Source of the DNA: Kribbella capetownensis
GTDB lineage: Bacteria > Actinomycetota > Actinomycetes > Propionibacteriales > Kribbellaceae
Reading direction: 5' to 3'
Length of the DNA: 64,000 nt
NCBI RefSeq assembly: GCF_004331485.1
Contig: NZ_SJKD01000001.1
Span: forward strand, 682,001 to 746,000
Positions 34,836-42,603 of this stretch are shown here, piece after piece. The notes under the pieces were generated by a model, which worked only from the letters and a program-made list of their open reading frames with translations, was not told the origin of the DNA and did not search any database. Both the position numbers and the translations under genes were made by a program. The stretch's first letter is position 1. The number at the start of each line of letters is the position of its first letter.

Positions 34836-34976
34836 ATGGGGTTTGTGAAGACGTTGGTGAAGGGTGCCGTCGTCGCCAAGCTGGCCCAGATCGCGCAGCG
34901 TGAGCTGAGCAAGCCGGAGAACCAGCGGAAGATCAAGGAAGCGTTCCAGAAGGTGCAGCAGCGGCGGGCGCACTAG
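34836..34976 (+). CDS. 46-residue basic small protein
   Basis: Short gene starting ATG 34836 with AGGGAGG five bases upstream and ending TAG 34974-34976. The product begins MGFVKTLVKGAVVAKLAQIA, an amphipathic or weakly hydrophobic helix, and continues with a charged helix QRELSKPENQRKIKEAFQKVQ; it is strongly basic. The good ribosome-binding site, possible promoter and continuous helical pattern support a real gene despite its size. It overlaps the convergent methyltransferase gene by four bases. Function unknown; membrane-surface association is only suggested by the helix composition. Confidence 0.6.
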   Translation: MGFVKTLVKGAVVAKLAQIAQRELSKPENQRKIKEAFQKVQQRRAH

Positions 34977-35794
34977 ACAGGCTTGTGGGCCTGGAGGGTG
35001 TAGGTGGCGGGGAGCCGGTTCGGGTTCTCCGTCAGGCGCCACTCTCCGGCCTTGTCCTCGGTCATCAGGCCGGGGAGGGCGTTCCAGGGCGCGCTGTCGT
35101 GCTCGGCGAGTGAGTCGAAGACCAGCCCTGCGCTCTGAAGCGCCGTGATGATCTCGGACAGTCCGTGGTTCCACTCGTGCGTGACTGTGGTGGTGAACTC
35201 GACGTCGGTCTCGACGTACGTCCCGCCCTCGTCCCACACGATGGGCTCCGTGGTCTCGAAGTAGGGCCACTTCAGCACGGCGTCTTCCGGCCCCGCGTCG
35301 AGCGCCCACAGCATCGGGTGGCCCTCGCGGATGAACAGCCGACCGCCCGGCTTCAGCAGCCCGGCCACCGTGCCGGCCCAGCGCTGGATGTCCGGCAGCC
35401 AGCCCAGCGCGCCGATCCCGGTGAAGACGAGGTCGTACGACGCCGCACCCAGCACCTCGACCGCGTCGTACACGTCGGCCACGTGGAAGTCGACCGGCAA
35501 CCCGAGCCGGTCCGCCAGCGACTGCGCCTGCTCGATGGCCGGCTGGGAGAAGTCCAGCCCGCTCATCCGAGCGCCGAGCCGCGCCAGCGACACGGTGTCC
35601 GTGCCGATATGGCACTGCAGATGCACAGCCCGCAGCCCGGACACGTCCCCGAGCCGCGGCAGATCGAACCGCACCACCTCACTGATGTACGCCGGATCCG
35701 TCTCGAACTCCGCCACGTGATAGCTGGGCGACGCCACATGCGCAGGCACCCGCTCGTCCCAGTTCGCCCGATTCACATCCCGGTAGTCGGTCAC
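34973..35794 (-). CDS. class I SAM-dependent methyltransferase
   Basis: A 273-residue methyltransferase. The N-terminus DYRDVNRANWDERVPAH is typical of a family seen in many actinobacteria. Motif I is modified (AVHLQCHIGTDTVSLARLG, near residues 55-73, where many enzymes have D-x-G-x-G), followed by MSGLDFSQPAIEQA and LLKPGGRLFIREGHP. The protein ends in a region with several aromatic residues (WNHGLSEIITALQSAGL). Substrate unknown. Convergent with the 46-residue protein gene. Confidence 0.82.
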   Translation of the reverse strand: MTDYRDVNRANWDERVPAHVASPSYHVAEFETDPAYISEVVRFDLPRLGDVSGLRAVHLQCHIGTDTVSLARLGARMSGLDFSQPAIEQAQSLADRLGLPVDFHVADVYDAVEVLGAASYDLVFTGIGALGWLPDIQRWAGTVAGLLKPGGRLFIREGHPMLWALDAGPEDAVLKWPYFETTEPIVWDEGGTYVETDVEFTTTVTHEWNHGLSEIITALQSAGLVFDSLAEHDSAPWNALPGLMTEDKAGEWRLTENPNRLPATYTLQAHKPV

Positions 35795-35921
35795 GGGCCG
35801 TACTGTCGCACAACCCGGTCATGCGATCCCACGGATTTGTCGCGAGGTAGGTGAAAGTCCACCCCTAGGGGAGGGGGCAGGGTGAGTGTGTCCGGGGGCT
35901 GGGGTTGGTGTGCTGGAGCAC

Positions 35922-37100
35922 ATGAGCCAGGGACTCGATCGGACGCGGATCCAGGACATCGACGCGCTGCGTGGTTTCGCCCTGCTGGGCATCTTGATCG
36001 TCAACATCACCTTCGCCGCCTCGGGCTTCCCGATCCATCTGGCCGAGGATCCGGCGTACCAGTCGTGGCTGGATCAGACCGTGCACTGGGTGTCGGCGAC
36101 GTTCGTGGACATGAAGTTCTACCTGTTGTTCTCGTTCCTGTTCGGGTACAGCTTCCAGTTGCAACTGGAGGCGGCGCAGAAGGCCGGCGCCGCGTTCAAG
36201 CCGCGGATGCTGCGGCGGCTCGGCGGCCTGTTCGTGATCGGGGCACTGCACGGGATCTTCCTGATCACCGGTGACATCCTCAGCGTGTACGCGCTGATCG
36301 GTGTGGTCCTGCTGGGGATGCGGCGAGTGTCGGACCGGACAGCGCTGATCGTCGCCGGTGCCATCTACGCCTACCTGTTCATCACGCTGGGTGCGGCGGC
36401 GCTGTTCATGGACACGTCGGCGATCCTCGACCCGACCACCGCTGTTGCCTCGGCACAGCAGACCGCGGCCAACCTGGCCGGCTCGTTCAGCGATGTCATC
36501 GGCGAACATGTCCGGGCCATGCCGACGTACGGCCTGTCGCTGCTGACCGTTCAAGGTCCGACGACTCTGGCCGCATTCCTGGTCGGCATGGTGCTCGGGC
36601 GCCGGCGGATGCTCGCGAACGTCACCGGCACCGAGGCAGTACTCCGGCTGATCCAACTGCTCGGCTTCACCATCGGCATCACCGGCGGGATCATCTACGC
36701 CTCCGCGGGCGGTAACGGAGACACAGGCGCGGTACTGACCAGCGTGCTGACCGCTCCGTTCCTCACCGCGGCGTACGTCGCAACGCTGCTCAGGGTCATG
36801 CACTCCGACCGTGGCCAGGACGTCCGCCGCCTGCTGGCGCCGGCCGGGCGGATGGCACTGTCCAACTACCTGGGTCAGTCGGTGGCGATGGTGCTGATCT
36901 TCACCGGCGTCGGACTGGCCCTGGTCGGGCAGGTGTCGGCGCTCGCGACGATGGCCATCGCGGTCGCGATCTTCGCCGTACAGGTCGTGCTGAGCCACCT
37001 TTGGCTGAACCGCTACGGCTACGGACCCGTGGAAGGCGTACTGCGGGCAATCACCAATGCCACCGCACCGACGTGGCGGCGCCGACTCAGCAGGGTTTGA
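35922..37100 (+). CDS. DUF418 family membrane protein
   Basis: Polytopic membrane protein of about 392 residues. The opening RIQDIDALRGFALLGILIVNI is the DUF418/acyltransferase-3-like start, and the C-terminal DUF418 region includes APAGRMALSNYLGQSVAMVLIF followed by LWLNRYGYGPVEGVLR. About nine to ten hydrophobic segments are seen. Start is ATG 35922, with GGAG three bases before; GTG 35910 in frame is an alternative. CCCCTAGGGG at 35862-35871 is a 10-bp palindrome in the promoter region. Role unknown; a possible transporter or envelope-modifying protein. Confidence 0.82.
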   Translation: MSQGLDRTRIQDIDALRGFALLGILIVNITFAASGFPIHLAEDPAYQSWLDQTVHWVSATFVDMKFYLLFSFLFGYSFQLQLEAAQKAGAAFKPRMLRRLGGLFVIGALHGIFLITGDILSVYALIGVVLLGMRRVSDRTALIVAGAIYAYLFITLGAAALFMDTSAILDPTTAVASAQQTAANLAGSFSDVIGEHVRAMPTYGLSLLTVQGPTTLAAFLVGMVLGRRRMLANVTGTEAVLRLIQLLGFTIGITGGIIYASAGGNGDTGAVLTSVLTAPFLTAAYVATLLRVMHSDRGQDVRRLLAPAGRMALSNYLGQSVAMVLIFTGVGLALVGQVSALATMAIAVAIFAVQVVLSHLWLNRYGYGPVEGVLRAITNATAPTWRRRLSRV

Positions 37101-37123
37101 TCAGAGCAGGCGGGGTTTGATCA
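37093..37123. repeat. 11-bp direct repeat at the DUF418 gene end
   Basis: GGGTTTGATCA occurs at 37093-37103 (covering the stop codon) and 37113-37123, 20 bases apart. It looks like a small local duplication; no function is apparent. Confidence 0.5.
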
Positions 37124-37125
37124 AA

Positions 37126-37165
37126 CGGAACGGCCCGCCGGGGAAGCCCCCGGCGGGCCGTTCCG
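37126..37165. terminator. 18-bp perfect stem-loop between convergent genes
   Basis: Arms 37126-37143 and 37148-37165 are exactly complementary over 18 bases with a 4-base loop. Lies between the DUF418 gene (+) and a small membrane protein gene (-), so likely bidirectional. Confidence 0.85.
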
Positions 37166-37174
37166 GCGTATCGG

Positions 37175-37456
37175 TCAGGCCGCGTGGCGGCCGTGGTGCG
37201 TGGTGAGACGGGCCCGGCGGATCGTGTGCACGGAGCCGGTGGTCGTCACGGGCTTGTGGTTGAAGGGTTCGGCCCTGCCGCCGAGGGCGAGCAGGTCGAG
37301 CTTGGTCCGGGCCACGTCGCGGTCGTCAGCGACCCAGGAGCCGTCCGGACCGGTGGACAGACCGGTCGAGTGGCGCCTGTTGCTGAACTCCAGAGCCGCG
37401 ATCACGGCCAGCACGAGTACTACGAAAACGATGTATCCGGTCATGGCAGTAATCAT
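37175..37456 (-). CDS. small membrane-anchored protein of unknown function
   Basis: A protein of up to 93 residues with one N-terminal membrane helix (GYIVFVVLVLAVIAALEF) and a basic cytoplasmic tail rich in His and Arg (NRRHSTGLSTGPDGSW, then RRARLTTHHGRH). Two in-frame ATG codons are possible (37456 and 37444), neither with a ribosome-binding site; the second would place the inverted repeat ATGGCAGTAAT exactly at the start. It is divergent from the GlxA-type regulator. I do not recognise the family. Confidence 0.55.
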   Translation of the reverse strand: MITAMTGYIVFVVLVLAVIAALEFSNRRHSTGLSTGPDGSWVADDRDVARTKLDLLALGGRAEPFNHKPVTTTGSVHTIRRARLTTHHGRHAA

Positions 37457-37517
37457 GCTACCAACTAGATCCCGCCACCACTGGCACTATTGACATAGTT
37501 CCACAAATTACTGCCAT
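37443..37517. promoter_or_regulatory. divergent promoter region with 11-bp inverted repeat
   Basis: ATGGCAGTAAT (37443-37453) and ATTACTGCCAT (37507-37517) are perfect reverse complements 53 bases apart, each next to one of two divergent start codons. Between them ACTAT-TGAC-ATAGT (37486-37499) is a second palindrome that contains TTGACA (37490-37495), a consensus -35 element for the plus-strand regulator gene; CATACT (37515-37520) could be its -10 at a long 19-base spacing. Confidence 0.55.
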
Positions 37518-37526
37518 ACTGGCGCC

Positions 37527-38480
37527 ATGCTGGAAAAGATCGCGGTCGTCCTGATGGAGGACGTGGCCATGTTCGAGTTCGGGGTGGTGTCGGAGGTGTT
37601 CGGCCTCGACCGGACCGATGACGGTGTGCCCGCGTTCGACTTCAAAGTGTGTTCGACCACGCCCGGCCAGCCGCTACGGAGCAGCAGTCACTCCGCGGTG
37701 ATCGCGCCGTACGGGCTGGAGGAGCTCGAGGACGCCGACCTGGTCGCGCTGCCGGCGACGACCTGGCGGGAGGAGTACGACGAGCGCATTCTCGACGCGC
37801 TGCGGCGGGCCGAGGCCCGCGGGGCGATCCTGCTGACGGTCTGCTCGGGCGCGTTCGTGCTCGGCAAGGCGGGCCTGCTGGACGGGCGGCCGTGTACGAC
37901 GCACTGGCGCTACGAGAAGAAGTTCCAGGAGCAGTTCCCGCTGGCGAAGCTGGACGCGGACGTGCTGTTCGTCGACGACGGCAACATCATCACCAGCGCC
38001 GGCACCGCGGCCGGGATCGACGCCTGCCTGCACCTGGTCCGCCGCGAGCTCGGCAGCGCGGTCGCGACCCGGATCGCCCGCCGGATGGTCGTCCCGCCCC
38101 AGCGCGACGGCGGCCAGCGCCAGTACGTCGACGTCCCGGTGCCGGAGTCGTCGAGCGAGAGCATGCAGCCGGTGCTCGACTGGATGGTCGACAACCTGAC
38201 CATCGAGCACACCGTGCCCGCCCTGGCCCGGCGCGCCCAGATGTCCGAGCGCACCTTCGCCCGCCGCTTCGTCGCCGAGACCGGCACCACACCACTCAAG
38301 TGGGTCACCACCCAGCGCGTCCTTCGCGCCCGCACCCTGCTCGAGCAGACCCGGATGGGCATCGAGCAGATCGCCGCCGAATCAGGTTTCGGGACGGCAG
38401 CCTTGCTCCGCCACCACTTCCGTAGGGTGGTGGGCGTGCCGCCACAGGACTATCGCCGTACGTTCCAGACCGCCAGCTGA
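37527..38480 (+). CDS. GlxA family transcriptional regulator (DJ-1/PfpI domain plus AraC HTH)
   Basis: A 317-residue regulator. Residues ~5-180 form a class I glutamine-amidotransferase-like DJ-1/PfpI domain (AILLTVCSGAFVLGKAGLLDGRPCTTHW, with the nucleophile-elbow Cys), and the last 100 residues an AraC-type double helix-turn-helix (LARRAQMSERTFARRFVAETGTTPLKWV and IEQIAAESGFGTAALLRHHFRRVVGVPPQDYRRTF). Such proteins usually sense a small metabolite and regulate neighbouring genes. The divergent small membrane protein gene and the one-base-overlapping GNAT gene are the obvious candidate targets. Confidence 0.9.
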   Translation: MLEKIAVVLMEDVAMFEFGVVSEVFGLDRTDDGVPAFDFKVCSTTPGQPLRSSSHSAVIAPYGLEELEDADLVALPATTWREEYDERILDALRRAEARGAILLTVCSGAFVLGKAGLLDGRPCTTHWRYEKKFQEQFPLAKLDADVLFVDDGNIITSAGTAAGIDACLHLVRRELGSAVATRIARRMVVPPQRDGGQRQYVDVPVPESSSESMQPVLDWMVDNLTIEHTVPALARRAQMSERTFARRFVAETGTTPLKWVTTQRVLRARTLLEQTRMGIEQIAAESGFGTAALLRHHFRRVVGVPPQDYRRTFQTAS

Positions 38481-38905
38481 TGCTCACGTATCGCGCCGCC
38501 GTCGCTGCCGATGCCGATGCCGTGATGGCCTTCTGGGCCGTCGCCGCTGAGGATTCTCATCGCCCGCCGGATTCATCCGAGGCCGTGTCGCGGCTGATCG
38601 CCCGTGACCCCGAGGCACTGATCCTTGCCGTGGACGACGGCACGGTCGTCGGCTCGATCATCGTCGGCTGGGACGGCTGGCGCTGCCACCTGTACCGCCT
38701 CGCGGTCGCCCCGACCCACCGCCGGCGGGGCATCGGACGCGAGCTTGTCGCGCGGGCCGAGGCCCGGTTCACGGCGTACGGCGGAACGCGGGCGGACGCG
38801 ATGGTGCTCGACGACAACGCTCAGGCGCACGGCGTCTGGACGACCGCCGGGTATGCGCCGCAGCCGGAGTGGTCCCGCTGGGTCAAGCCACTCTTGAATA
38901 CTTGA
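38480..38905 (+). CDS. GNAT family N-acetyltransferase
   Basis: Single-domain GNAT of 141 residues. The acetyl-CoA loop is LAVAPTHRRRGIGRELVARAE near residues 74-94, preceded by AVDDGTVVGSIIVGWDG and followed by VLDDNAQAHGVWTTAGY. Start ATG 38480 shares its first base with the TGA of the GlxA regulator, so it is co-translated. Acceptor substrate unknown. The -35 element of the PadR gene overlaps its stop codon. Confidence 0.85.
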   Translation: MLTYRAAVAADADAVMAFWAVAAEDSHRPPDSSEAVSRLIARDPEALILAVDDGTVVGSIIVGWDGWRCHLYRLAVAPTHRRRGIGRELVARAEARFTAYGGTRADAMVLDDNAQAHGVWTTAGYAPQPEWSRWVKPLLNT

Positions 38906-38942
38906 CATCGGATACCCTCGGGCTAATACTCGATTTCGAGTA
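38902..38942 (+). promoter_or_regulatory. padR-type promoter with overlapping 16-bp palindromic operator
   Basis: TTGACA (38902-38907), 17-base spacer, AATACT (38925-38930): a strong-looking housekeeping promoter. The perfect palindrome TACTCGATTTCGAGTA (38927-38942) covers the -10 element and start region, so bound repressor would block transcription. AGGAGGGT (38953-38960) then serves ATG 38964. Autorepression by the PadR protein is the simplest reading. Confidence 0.7.
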
Positions 38943-38963
38943 ATCGAGGTCGAGGAGGGTCTG

Positions 38964-39659
38964 ATGGCCAAGCGGAAGGTCGGGAATCCCCTGGCGTTCG
39001 CCGTGCTCGGGAGTCTGGGCGAGCGGCCGATGCACCCGTACGAGATCTCGACGATGCTCCGGGCCCGTGGCAAGGACCAGAGCATCAAGATGAACTACGG
39101 CTCGCTGTACTCGGTCGTCGCGGCGCTGGAGAAGAACGGCTTCATCGAGGCGCTGGAGACGATCCGGGACGGCAACCGGCCGGAGCGCACGGTGTACCAG
39201 ATCACCGGCACCGGGCAGGCCGAGTTCGACGACTGGCTGACCGAACTGGTCGGCACGACCACCCGTGAGTTCCATCCCCTCGAGGCCGGCCTGGCATACC
39301 TGCCCGGCCTGCGCCCCGACCGCGCGGTCGAGTTGCTGGAGCAGCGCGCCAAATCGATCGACGCGGACATCGAAGCGACGACCGCAGTGCACGAGCAGAT
39401 GGCGTCGACGGACTTCCCGCGCATCTTCTGGGTCGAGTCGGAGTTCCGGCTCGCGCTGCTCAAGGCCGAGTCGGAGTACGTGCACCAACTCGCCGAGGAG
39501 ATCCGCGCCGACACACTGGGGGGGTCCGCCTTCTGGCGCAAGGCCTGGAAGCTCTTCGAGGAGAAGGGCATCACCCCGGCCGAGCAACTCAAGGACCCTG
39601 TCAAGTACTTCGGGACCGAGTTCGAGTGGATGCGGGCGATGCCACCAGAAGCCCGGTAA
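38964..39659 (+). CDS. PadR family transcriptional regulator
   Basis: A 231-residue regulator with the N-terminal PadR winged helix: NPLAFAVLGSLGERPMHPYEISTML, GSLYSVVAALEKNGFIEAL, and TVYQITGTGQAEFDDWL. The C-terminal part is a helical dimerisation or effector region (HPLEAGLAYLPGLRPDRAVELLEQRA). It likely represses itself through the palindrome at 38927 and may also control the drug-type ABC exporter genes downstream, a common arrangement. A hairpin follows the gene, 154 bases ahead of the exporter. Confidence 0.9.
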   Translation: MAKRKVGNPLAFAVLGSLGERPMHPYEISTMLRARGKDQSIKMNYGSLYSVVAALEKNGFIEALETIRDGNRPERTVYQITGTGQAEFDDWLTELVGTTTREFHPLEAGLAYLPGLRPDRAVELLEQRAKSIDADIEATTAVHEQMASTDFPRIFWVESEFRLALLKAESEYVHQLAEEIRADTLGGSAFWRKAWKLFEEKGITPAEQLKDPVKYFGTEFEWMRAMPPEAR

Positions 39660-39669
39660 CAGTACGAGA

Positions 39670-39712
39670 CGGCCCTCGACCCACGGTGCGGCAACACCAG
39701 GGTCAAGGGCCG
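39670..39712 (+). terminator. stem-loop behind the PadR gene
   Basis: Arms 39670-39682 and 39700-39712 pair over 13 positions with one mismatch and a 17-base loop. It separates the regulator from the exporter genes and may act as a partial terminator. Confidence 0.55.
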
Positions 39713-39813
39713 CAGTTCCTCGAGTCGGTCCGAAGACCTGGCACCCAAGGCGCAATCATCAGGATAGCCAGCAGCGGACCGGCTCCCATCACCCACAAGG
39801 GAGTCACCACATC

Positions 39814-40797
39814 ATGGTTACGCACGCCCTCGACGCGGTCGACCTGGTCAAGACGTACCCGGCCGGCCGCAAGAAGCCTCCGCTGCGCGCACTGGACGGG
39901 CTGACGTTCAGCGTCCCGGAAGGCATCGTCCTCGGCCTCCTCGGCCCGAACGGCGCCGGCAAGTCCACCACCGTCAAGATCCTCACCACCTTGTCCCGGG
40001 CCGACTCCGGTACGGCGCGAGTCGCCGGGCACGACGTCGTCCGCGAGCAGGACCAGGTCCGGCACGCGATCGGATTTGTACCGCAGAAGTCCAGCTCGGA
40101 CCCGATGGCCACCGGCGTCGAGAACCTCGTCCTCAGCGGCCGGATCTACGGCCTGTCCCGGGTGAACGCCGTACGCCGGGCCACCGAACTGCTCGAACGG
40201 TTCGGGCTGACCGAGTTCGGCGATCGTCAGGTCAAGACGTACTCCGGCGGCATGCAGCGCAAGCTGGACGTCGCGCTCGGGCTGGTGCACCGGCCGCAGG
40301 TGCTGTTCCTGGACGAGCCGACCACCGGCCTTGATCCGGAGGCCCGCGCCGATCTCTGGAACGAGGTCGGCCGGCTGTCCGGCGACGAAGGTCTGACCGT
40401 GCTGCTCACCACCCACTACCTCGAAGAAGCGGACCGGCTGGCCGGTCAGCTCGCCATCGTCGACCACGGCAAGATCGTTGCCGAGGGCACCCCGGAGGCG
40501 CTGAAGGCGGAGCTGCGCGGCGACTCGGTGCACGTCGAGCTGGTCGACCCGGACCTCGACGGCACCGTCCGCGCCCTGCTCAGCGGGCTCGCCGGTGTCG
40601 GCGAGATCGTTGTCGAGGGCAACGCACTGCGCGCCCGGGTCGATCGCGGGGCGACCGCGGTTCCCGCCGTACTGGGAGCCCTTGAGGACAAGGCGATTCC
40701 GGTCACCGCGGTGACCGTGTCCCGGCCGTCGCTCGACGACGTGTACCTGCAGTACACGGGACGCTCGTTCCGTGCGGTGGAAGAGGAGGCTGCGTGA
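39814..40797 (+). CDS. DrrA-like ABC exporter ATP-binding protein
   Basis: A 327-residue ATPase of the daunorubicin-resistance type. Walker A GPNGAGKST near residue 45, signature YSGGMQRKLD near residue 147, Walker B VLFLDEPTTGLDPEAR, switch LTTHYLEEADRL, and the DrrA-specific C-terminal extension ending VTAVTVSRPSLDDVYLQYTGR. ATG 39814 begins MVTHALDAVDLVKTYP. It is followed without gap by its permease (stop and start overlap). Likely exports a hydrophobic compound; the PadR regulator upstream probably senses it. Confidence 0.92.
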   Translation: MVTHALDAVDLVKTYPAGRKKPPLRALDGLTFSVPEGIVLGLLGPNGAGKSTTVKILTTLSRADSGTARVAGHDVVREQDQVRHAIGFVPQKSSSDPMATGVENLVLSGRIYGLSRVNAVRRATELLERFGLTEFGDRQVKTYSGGMQRKLDVALGLVHRPQVLFLDEPTTGLDPEARADLWNEVGRLSGDEGLTVLLTTHYLEEADRLAGQLAIVDHGKIVAEGTPEALKAELRGDSVHVELVDPDLDGTVRALLSGLAGVGEIVVEGNALRARVDRGATAVPAVLGALEDKAIPVTAVTVSRPSLDDVYLQYTGRSFRAVEEEAA

Positions 40798-41585
40798 TGT
40801 CGACCGCAATTCCGGGATTCACCACGCACACGCGCTTCATCACCGGCCGCTGGCTGCGGGCGCAGTACCGGCAGCCTGCCCTGATCGCCTTCACGCTGGT
40901 CCAGCCGGCGATCTGGCTGCTGCTGTTCGGGCAGCTGTTCAAGGGTGTCGTGAACATCCCCGGCTTCAGCGATTCGTCGTACATCGCCTTCCTGACGCCC
41001 GGGATCGTGATGATGACCGCGCTGATGACCAGTGGCTGGAGCGGTACGACGTTCATCGCGGACATGGAGCGCGGTGTGATGGACCGGATGCTCGCCTCGC
41101 CGGTCAGCCGCGGCGGCCTGATGGCCGGTCAGCTGATCAGCAACGCGACCACGACGCTGATCCAGACCATTCTGGTGTTCGCGATCGGTATGGCGGCGGG
41201 CGCGCGGTACGACGGCGGCGCGGCCGGCTATCTGGTCACGATCGGGGTGTCGATGCTGGTCGGGATCGGGTTCGGCTCGCTGTCCAACGCGGTGGCGCTG
41301 CTGACCCGGCAGCAGGAGGCGCTGATCGGGATCTCGCAGTTCGTCTCGCTGCCGCTGACGTTCATGTCGTCGATCATGATCGACCCGTCGGTGGCGCCGC
41401 ACTGGGTGAACGTCGCGGCGCGCTTCAACCCGGTGGACTGGGCCGCGATCGCCGCCCGTCAGGCGCTGGCGGCCGACCCGGACTGGTCATCGGTCCTGCG
41501 CCACTCCGGTTTGCTGCTGGCTTTCACCCTGTTCGTCGGCTGGCTGTCGACGCGCGCATTCCGCACCTACCAGCGCTCAGTGTGA
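40797..41585 (+). CDS. DrrB-like ABC-2 exporter permease
   Basis: Six-helix ABC-2 type permease of 262 residues. ATG 40797 shares a base with the TGA of the ATPase gene (TGATG); GTG 40794 is an alternative. The segment FLTPGIVMMTALMTSGWSG and MERGVMDRMLASPVSRGGLMAGQL are family signatures, as is the late ISQFVSLPLTFMSS. It forms the membrane part of the exporter with the preceding ATPase. Confidence 0.9.
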   Translation: MSTAIPGFTTHTRFITGRWLRAQYRQPALIAFTLVQPAIWLLLFGQLFKGVVNIPGFSDSSYIAFLTPGIVMMTALMTSGWSGTTFIADMERGVMDRMLASPVSRGGLMAGQLISNATTTLIQTILVFAIGMAAGARYDGGAAGYLVTIGVSMLVGIGFGSLSNAVALLTRQQEALIGISQFVSLPLTFMSSIMIDPSVAPHWVNVAARFNPVDWAAIAARQALAADPDWSSVLRHSGLLLAFTLFVGWLSTRAFRTYQRSV

Positions 41586-41598
41586 GCATGATCGATGC

Positions 41599-42603
41599 AT
41601 GAGAGCAGTCGTGGTCCACGGGCCGGGTGACGTGCGGGTCGAAGAACGGCCCGATCCGTCGCCCGGTCCGGGTGACGTGCTGGTGGCGATGGAGTGGGGC
41701 GGGGTGTGCGGGAGTGACATCTCGTACGCGCTGCACGGTGCGTCCGGGACCGCCGTACTGCGGCATCCGCTGGTACTCGGGCATGAGATCGCCGGGCGGG
41801 TCGCCGTACTGGGTGAGGGAGTGACGTCGTACGCCGTTGGTGATGCGGTGACTGTGCATCCGGCGACTCCGTCGGACGAGCCGCTGCCGGCGCGGTTGAT
41901 GGGACGGACGAACTTGCACCGCGAGGTCCGGTATCTGGGGTCCGCCGCGTTCGACCCGCATGTCGACGGCGGCTTCTCGACGTACATGGTGTTGCGGGCC
42001 TCGCAGCTCCGGGCGCTTCCTTCGGGCGTCGGCACTCAGCTCGGCGCGCTGGCGGAGCCGCTGGCTGTCGCGTTGCACGCGGTCGGGCGGCTTGGGCCGT
42101 TGGACGAGCGTGAGGTGCTGGTCAACGGCGCCGGGTCCATCGGCTGCCTGGTGGTTGCGGCCGTCAAGGCGCGTGGCGCCGGACGGGTGGTCGCGGCCGA
42201 TGTGAACGCGGCGGCGCTGGACCAGGCTCGGGCCTTGGGTGCCGACGAGGTGTTCGCCTCGACCGAGCTACCCGAGGACGTCGAGCTCGTCGTCGAGGCA
42301 TCCGGCGTACCCGATGCCCTCGGTCCACTCCTGCACGCCACCGCCCGCGGTGGGACCGTCGTCCAGGTCGGCAATCTCCCGATCTCCCCGACTCCGGCCG
42401 TCCTGGCCGATCTCGTCACACGCGAGATCACCTGGACCGGTTCCTACCGCTTCGTCGACGAGATCACCGAGGCCGTCGAGTTGCTTGCCAAGGGCATCGA
42501 CCTCTCGCCGCTCATCGCAGGTACGGTCGACCTGGACGACGCTCCCGCCGCGATCCCCGCGGCCGGCTCGACCGCGGGCAAGGTGCTACTTCGCCTCGGC
42601 TAG
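41599..42603 (+). CDS. MDR-superfamily dehydrogenase (L-idonate 5-dehydrogenase-like) without structural zinc cysteines
   Basis: NAD(P)-dependent medium-chain dehydrogenase of 334 residues. Catalytic zinc ligands are present: Cys in GGVCGSD (about residue 37) and His-Glu in LGHEIAG (about residue 61); the Rossmann motif is [16 protein letters not shown] near residue 173. The similarity [16 protein letters not shown] points to the L-idonate dehydrogenase branch. The lobe that normally carries four structural-zinc Cys (about residues 88-110) reads [20 protein letters not shown] and has none. It overlaps the convergent adenosine deaminase gene by 18 bases. Confidence 0.85.
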   Translation: MRAVVVHGPGDVRVEERPDPSPGPGDVLVAMEWGGVCGSDISYALHGASGTAVLRHPLVLGHEIAGRVAVLGEGVTSYAVGDAVTVHPATPSDEPLPARLMGRTNLHREVRYLGSAAFDPHVDGGFSTYMVLRASQLRALPSGVGTQLGALAEPLAVALHAVGRLGPLDEREVLVNGAGSIGCLVVAAVKARGAGRVVAADVNAAALDQARALGADEVFASTELPEDVELVVEASGVPDALGPLLHATARGGTVVQVGNLPISPTPAVLADLVTREITWTGSYRFVDEITEAVELLAKGIDLSPLIAGTVDLDDAPAAIPAAGSTAGKVLLRLG

